DNA from: Chitinophagaceae bacterium UBA4857 | Lineage (GTDB): Bacteria > Bacteroidota > Bacteroidia > Chitinophagales > Chitinophagaceae | Direction: 5' to 3' | Assembly: GCA_002399735.1 (NCBI GenBank) | Contig: DHEF01000049.1 | Span: 94,108-158,107 of the forward strand | Length of the DNA: 64,000 bases | Shown here: one piece after another, positions 60,652-64,000 of the stretch | Layout of the letters: each line of letters opens with the position of its first letter | Position numbering within the stretch: position 1 is the stretch's first letter | Translations under genes and position numbers: made by a program | Notes under the pieces: model-generated | Seen by the model: only the letters and a program-made list of their open reading frames with translations | The model's database searches: none | What the model was told of the DNA's origin: nothing

Positions 60652-62634
60652 TTAACCTTCCAGTTCTACAATTTTCTCAAAGGTTTGTTCATATTCTTTG
60701 TTCAGTGTTTGCAGTTTTGCGGCTACATTGTTGTAAGCTGTTTCTGTTTGTACAAATTTGTTTTTGTCAGCATAGGTATCCGGGTCGCTCATGCTTTTTT
60801 CCAGCTGACTTTTCTCGGCTTGTAACTGCTCTATTTGTTCTTCCAGTTGTTTAAAAATGCGTTGCTGCTTTTGCAATTCTTTTTTATGCTCTTTATTAAT
60901 AGGCTGTCCGTTATTAGCCTGCGGCTCGGGCCTTACAACCGGTGGCGGAGGCGGTGTTGGTGCCGTTTTTTTTACAGGAGTTTCGGCAACAGCAGGTTTG
61001 TTTTTTTGTGCTTGCTGCTCTGCCAGTTGTATTTTCGCCATGCGTTCTTTCCAGGCTACCCATTCGTCGTAAGGGCCTTTAAATTCTTTAATTTCTCCGT
61101 CAACAATTTCCCATATTTTATTGGCCGTTTTGGAAATAAAATAACGGTCGTGACTTACCAGAATTAAACTACCCTGGTATTTTTTTAAGGCATCAATTAA
61201 CAGGTCGCAACTATGCATGTCCAAGTGGTTGGTAGGCTCATCCAGCATTAAAAAGTTGGCTTTACTTACCATGGTTTTTGCCAGGGCAACACGGGCTTTT
61301 TCACCACCACTTAATACTTTAATTTTTTTATCGGCATCATCGCCACCAAACAAGAAGCAACCTAATAAAGTACGTAGTTCTACATCGGTCATCTGGCTGC
61401 CGCACTCTTTCATTTCGTCCAGTATGGTGTTGTTTACATTCAACACTTCTAACTGGTGCTGGGCATAAAAACTTTCCTCTACATTATGGCCCCATTTACG
61501 TTCGCCTTCAAAACTTTCTACATCGGCTATAATACGTAATAGGGTTGACTTTCCTTTACCATTTGCTCCAATTAAGGCAATTTTATCGCCACGTTCAATT
61601 TCGGCTTTAGCGTCGTTTAAAATTACATTGTCGCCAAATTGTTTGTGCAGTTTATCCAGTTCTACAATTACTTTACCCGGCGTTTTATCTACACGAAAGT
61701 TAATGCGGATATCAGGCCTTTCCATACTGGCTTCTTCAATACGATCCAGTTTGTCCAGCTTTTTCATAATACTCTGCGCCATGGCAGCTTTGCTGGCCTT
61801 AGCACGGAAACGTTCTACCAGTCTTTCATTTTGCCGTATGTAATCCTGCTGGTTTTCGTATGCTTTTTGTTGTAAATCTATACGTACCGCTTTCTCAGTT
61901 TCATAAAACTCATAGTTACCATTGTAAATGTGTAAAGTTTGCTGATACACTTCTACAATTTTTGTAACCATACGATTAAGGAAATATTTATCGTGGCTTA
62001 CAATTACTACCGAACCCTGGTAGTGCAATAAATACTTTTCCAGCCATTCAATAGAGGGTAAGTCCATGTGGTTGGTAGGCTCATCCAGTAACAACAAATC
62101 GGGTTGTTGCAAAATCATTTTAGCCAGTAATACACGCATACGCCAGCCACCACTAAAACTTTTATAGGGTCGGTGTAAATCGGCATTGCTAAAGCCAAGG
62201 CCTTGTAATATTTCCTCGGTTTTGTGTTGTATATTGTAACCACCCAATGTTTCCAATTCGTGTAAACGGTCGGTATATTCAATTAAGGTTTTTTCGTCGC
62301 CGGTTTGTTCCAGTTCTTTACCTATTTCCTCAATTTCTTTTTCCAGTTGTATTACTCTTTCAAAAGCCGAAAGGGCTACCTGAAAAATACTGTCGTTGGT
62401 ATCAAAACTCAACAAGTCCTGATGTAAATAGCCAATACTGGTAGTGCGGCTGCGTTCTACCGTGCCGGAAGAAGGCAGGTATTGCCCGACCAATAACTTT
62501 AAAAGGGTTGATTTCCCGGTTCCGTTGTACCCAATCAGACCAATTCTTTCACCCGGTTGTATATGCCATGTAGTATCTTCAATAATGGCTCTGGCGCCAA
62601 ACTCAAACGTAACGTTTTGTAATCCTGCTAACAT
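60652..62634 (-). CDS. ABC-F family ribosome-associated ATPase
   Basis: A 660-residue soluble protein with two ABC cassettes. First: Walker A G-Y-N-G-T-G-K-S-T, signature S-F-S-G-G-W-R-M-R, Walker B L-L-L-L-D-E-P-T-N-H-M-D. Second: G-A-N-G-K-G-K-S-T, L-S-G-G-E-K-A-R, L-M-L-D-E-P-T-N-H-L-D. Between them lies a charged linker (about 235-300, many Arg/Lys) that would reach the tRNA sites. The C-terminal 100 residues hold a Pro/Ala-rich stretch and a coiled coil, like Uup/YheS. It probably relieves stalled ribosomes. No transmembrane part is present. Confidence 0.93.
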   Translation of the reverse strand: MLAGLQNVTFEFGARAIIEDTTWHIQPGERIGLIGYNGTGKSTLLKLLVGQYLPSSGTVERSRTTSIGYLHQDLLSFDTNDSIFQVALSAFERVIQLEKEIEEIGKELEQTGDEKTLIEYTDRLHELETLGGYNIQHKTEEILQGLGFSNADLHRPYKSFSGGWRMRVLLAKMILQQPDLLLLDEPTNHMDLPSIEWLEKYLLHYQGSVVIVSHDKYFLNRMVTKIVEVYQQTLHIYNGNYEFYETEKAVRIDLQQKAYENQQDYIRQNERLVERFRAKASKAAMAQSIMKKLDKLDRIEEASMERPDIRINFRVDKTPGKVIVELDKLHKQFGDNVILNDAKAEIERGDKIALIGANGKGKSTLLRIIADVESFEGERKWGHNVEESFYAQHQLEVLNVNNTILDEMKECGSQMTDVELRTLLGCFLFGGDDADKKIKVLSGGEKARVALAKTMVSKANFLMLDEPTNHLDMHSCDLLIDALKKYQGSLILVSHDRYFISKTANKIWEIVDGEIKEFKGPYDEWVAWKERMAKIQLAEQQAQKNKPAVAETPVKKTAPTPPPPPVVRPEPQANNGQPINKEHKKELQKQQRIFKQLEEQIEQLQAEKSQLEKSMSDPDTYADKNKFVQTETAYNNVAAKLQTLNKEYEQTFEKIVELEG

Positions 62635-62638
62635 TTTG

Positions 62639-62646
62639 CAAAATTA
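62639..62646 (-). promoter_or_regulatory. -7 element four bases before the ABC-F start
   Basis: Minus-strand TAATTTTG, exact, followed by CAAA and ATG (62634). The message would be almost or fully leaderless. Confidence 0.5.
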
Positions 62647-62771
62647 GCAGTTTAACACTAATTGGTAATGGTTTAGCTAAAGAAACATAAAGCTTAAGCC
62701 CAATAGTTTGCGGTTAATCAACTGTTTTTTAATTGTTGCATTAAAACTTTTCCTTTTTTTTAGTTTTCATT

Positions 62772-62779
62772 TACATTTG
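62772..62779 (+). promoter_or_regulatory. -7 promoter element of cphB
   Basis: TACATTTG, exact, 23 bases before ATG 62803. Confidence 0.5.
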
Positions 62780-62802
62780 TTGCTTACTAACTAATCCATT
62801 GC

Positions 62803-63699
62803 ATGAGTACACCTAAAGGAAAGTTGATAGCGGTAGGTGGTGCCGAGGACAAAGGCACCGATTTGGAAAAGGGCGAAATACAACGTAATAACCTTAATTT
62901 TTTTGAACTGGGTATTTTACGCCGTGTAGTGGCAGAAGCAGGCGGACTTGAATCTCGTATTGAAGTAATTACCACAGCTTCTACCATACCTTACGAAGTA
63001 GGCGAAAATTATTTAGACGCTTTTGGTAAAATTGGTTGCACCAATGTGGGTGTAATGCATATACGTAACCGTGCCGATACAGCCAATCCTGATTTTTTAG
63101 CTCGTATAAAAGTATGTGATGCCGTTATGTTTAGTGGCGGTAATCAATTACGCTTAAGTGCTACTGATGGTGGTACCGAGTTTTTGCGTATTATGAAAGA
63201 CCGTTACCAAAACGATGAAAAATTTATTATTGCCGGTACCAGTGCTGGTGCCATGGCTATGAGCAATACCATGATTTACGAAGGCAATGCTGCCCGTGCG
63301 CATTTAAAAGGCGAAGTAAAAATTACCACTGGTTTGGGTTTTATACATTCGCTTATTATTGATTCGCACTTTGAAAAGCGTGGCCGTTTTGGACGCCTGG
63401 CGCAAGCAGTAGCGGCCAACCCGGGTTGTATTGGTGTAGGACTTAGTGAGGATACCGGTATGATTATTACCGAAGGCAATAAGATGCAAGCTATTGGTAG
63501 CGGATTGGTGGTGATAATTGATGGCCACGATATTTTACACTCTAACATTGCCGATATACCTGATGGTAACCCCATTAGTATAGAAAACCTGAAAGTACAT
63601 TTTTGCGAAAATGGTAACGGTTACCTTATTGGCGAAAGAAAGTTTTTACCCGAAGCAACAGAAGGTGCTTTGATTAATAAACAAGTTGATGTGGAGTGA
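62803..63699 (+). CDS. cphB: Cyanophycinase
   Basis: A 298-residue serine exopeptidase of the S51 type that cuts cyanophycin into beta-Asp-Arg dipeptides in the cytoplasm. It starts K-G-K-L-I-A-V-G-G-A-E-D-K, has the nucleophile Ser147 in I-A-G-T-S-A-G-A-M-A-M-S, F-S-G-G-N-Q and D-S-H-F-E-K-R-G-R-F-G-R-L, all marks of CphB. Together with cphA (54640) the window encodes both making and breaking of the polymer. An isoaspartyl dipeptidase for the last step may lie beyond the window. Confidence 0.95.
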   Translation: MSTPKGKLIAVGGAEDKGTDLEKGEIQRNNLNFFELGILRRVVAEAGGLESRIEVITTASTIPYEVGENYLDAFGKIGCTNVGVMHIRNRADTANPDFLARIKVCDAVMFSGGNQLRLSATDGGTEFLRIMKDRYQNDEKFIIAGTSAGAMAMSNTMIYEGNAARAHLKGEVKITTGLGFIHSLIIDSHFEKRGRFGRLAQAVAANPGCIGVGLSEDTGMIITEGNKMQAIGSGLVVIIDGHDILHSNIADIPDGNPISIENLKVHFCENGNGYLIGERKFLPEATEGALINKQVDVE

Positions 63700-63720
63700 G
63701 TAATTAAAAATTAATAAAAA

Positions 63721-63749
63721 GGAAACTAAAATTTTAGTTCCCTTTTTTT
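63721..63749 (+). terminator. Rho-independent terminator after cphB
   Basis: GGAAACTAAAA / TTTTAGTTCCC stem with one bulge, then seven T. Confidence 0.75.
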
Positions 63750-63761
63750 ATGCATATTTTA

Positions 63762-64000
63762 TTTTTTGTTACCAGCTTTTGTACCTTGATTGATCGTTCC
63801 TTGCGACGCTCCGTTCAACTGCATATCGCTAATCAACAGGCTTAACGCCAAATGCTCAATGCCTAATGCTATAACCTCACAGCTCTGCGAAACTTGCAGT
63901 TTCGCAGTAATATTTTATCGCCTTTGGCGATTTTACAAAAAAACAGCAGCTTGCACAATGCCCAATTGAATTGTTGGAGTTGAAGAGTGCGACCTTTAGA
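63762..64000. repeat. Type 1 dispersed mosaic repeat with extra hairpins
   Basis: TTTTTGTTACCAGC, TTGCGACGCTCCGTTC, CATATCGCTAATCAACAGG; then perfect hairpins CTGCGAAAC/GTTTCGCAG (63885-63907) and ATCGCC/GGCGAT (63917-63931); then CTTGCACAATGCCCAATTG and GGAGTTGAAGAGTGCGAC, matching 41570-41611. It runs to the window end; no gene is seen in the last 300 bases. Confidence 0.75.

Overview
The window looks like chromosomal DNA of a Bacteroidota bacterium, probably Chitinophagales/Chitinophagaceae. The reasons are: recurring promoters of the Bacteroidota type (-33 TTTG or TTG, 19-23 bases, -7 TAnnTTTG), almost no Shine-Dalgarno sequences, moderately AT-rich DNA, and family content typical of the phylum (DUF4268, DUF1835/DUF3658, DUF4260, TlpA-type thioredoxins, porin-family beta-barrels, a SusA-like GH13). 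There is no prophage, plasmid, IS transposase or CRISPR array.

Layout. 1-767: truncated MCE/MlaD gene. 1148-4557: sugar transporter overlapping a secreted GH13 alpha-amylase. 5067-11245: six-gene nucleotide-sugar operon (aminotransferase, UDP-glucose dehydrogenase, UDP-xylose synthase, second UDP-sugar dehydrogenase, rfbC, rfbD). After ftsE follow two glycosyltransferases and a WbpB-like dehydrogenase on the other strand; together this is a surface-polysaccharide locus. 15.7-26.5 kb: mixed housekeeping genes (dapA, KefB-type antiporter, ABC ATPase, prmA, plsY, M48 lipoprotein, a large 'site-specific recombinase'-family membrane protein) plus an apparently unlisted 38-residue membrane protein at 16658-16774. 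26.8-29.6 kb: two histidine-degradation genes (ftcD, hutG). 29.8-31.7 kb: pentapeptide-repeat protein and TlpA-like protein. 32.0-40.6 kb: translation cluster with tRNA-Thr, Tyr, Gly, Thr, tuf, tRNA-Trp, secE, nusG, then an inserted LTA-synthase-family sulfatase and a methyltransferase, then rplK, rplA, rplJ, rplL; rpoB and rpoC do not follow. 40.7-48.0 kb: beta-barrel protein and topoisomerase IV parE...parC with three small genes between. 48-54 kb: MgtC, serine hydrolase, rpe, TPR lipoprotein, TolB-like protein, Crp/Fnr regulator. 54.6-63.7 kb: cyanophycin synthetase and cyanophycinase bracket tRNA-Gln, a DprE1-like oxidase, sucD and an ABC-F ATPase.

The most unusual feature lies outside the genes. 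Almost every longer intergenic space carries pieces of dispersed mosaic repeats. One family (about 13 loci) contains a GCGACGCTCCGTTC or GCGTCGCACTCTTC core, TTCGCTAATCAGCAG and GCATTACTACT words. A second, GC-rich hairpin family has four copies. A third class consists of AT-rich inverted low-complexity repeats. One copy of the first family splits rplJ from rplL. Other notable signals are a 20-bp Crp/Fnr-like palindrome upstream of the Crp/Fnr gene, matched palindromes on either side of tuf, a structured leader before rplK, and several promoters only 4-9 bases from the start codon.

All calls come from reading the sequence and from general knowledge of the families; no database search was run.
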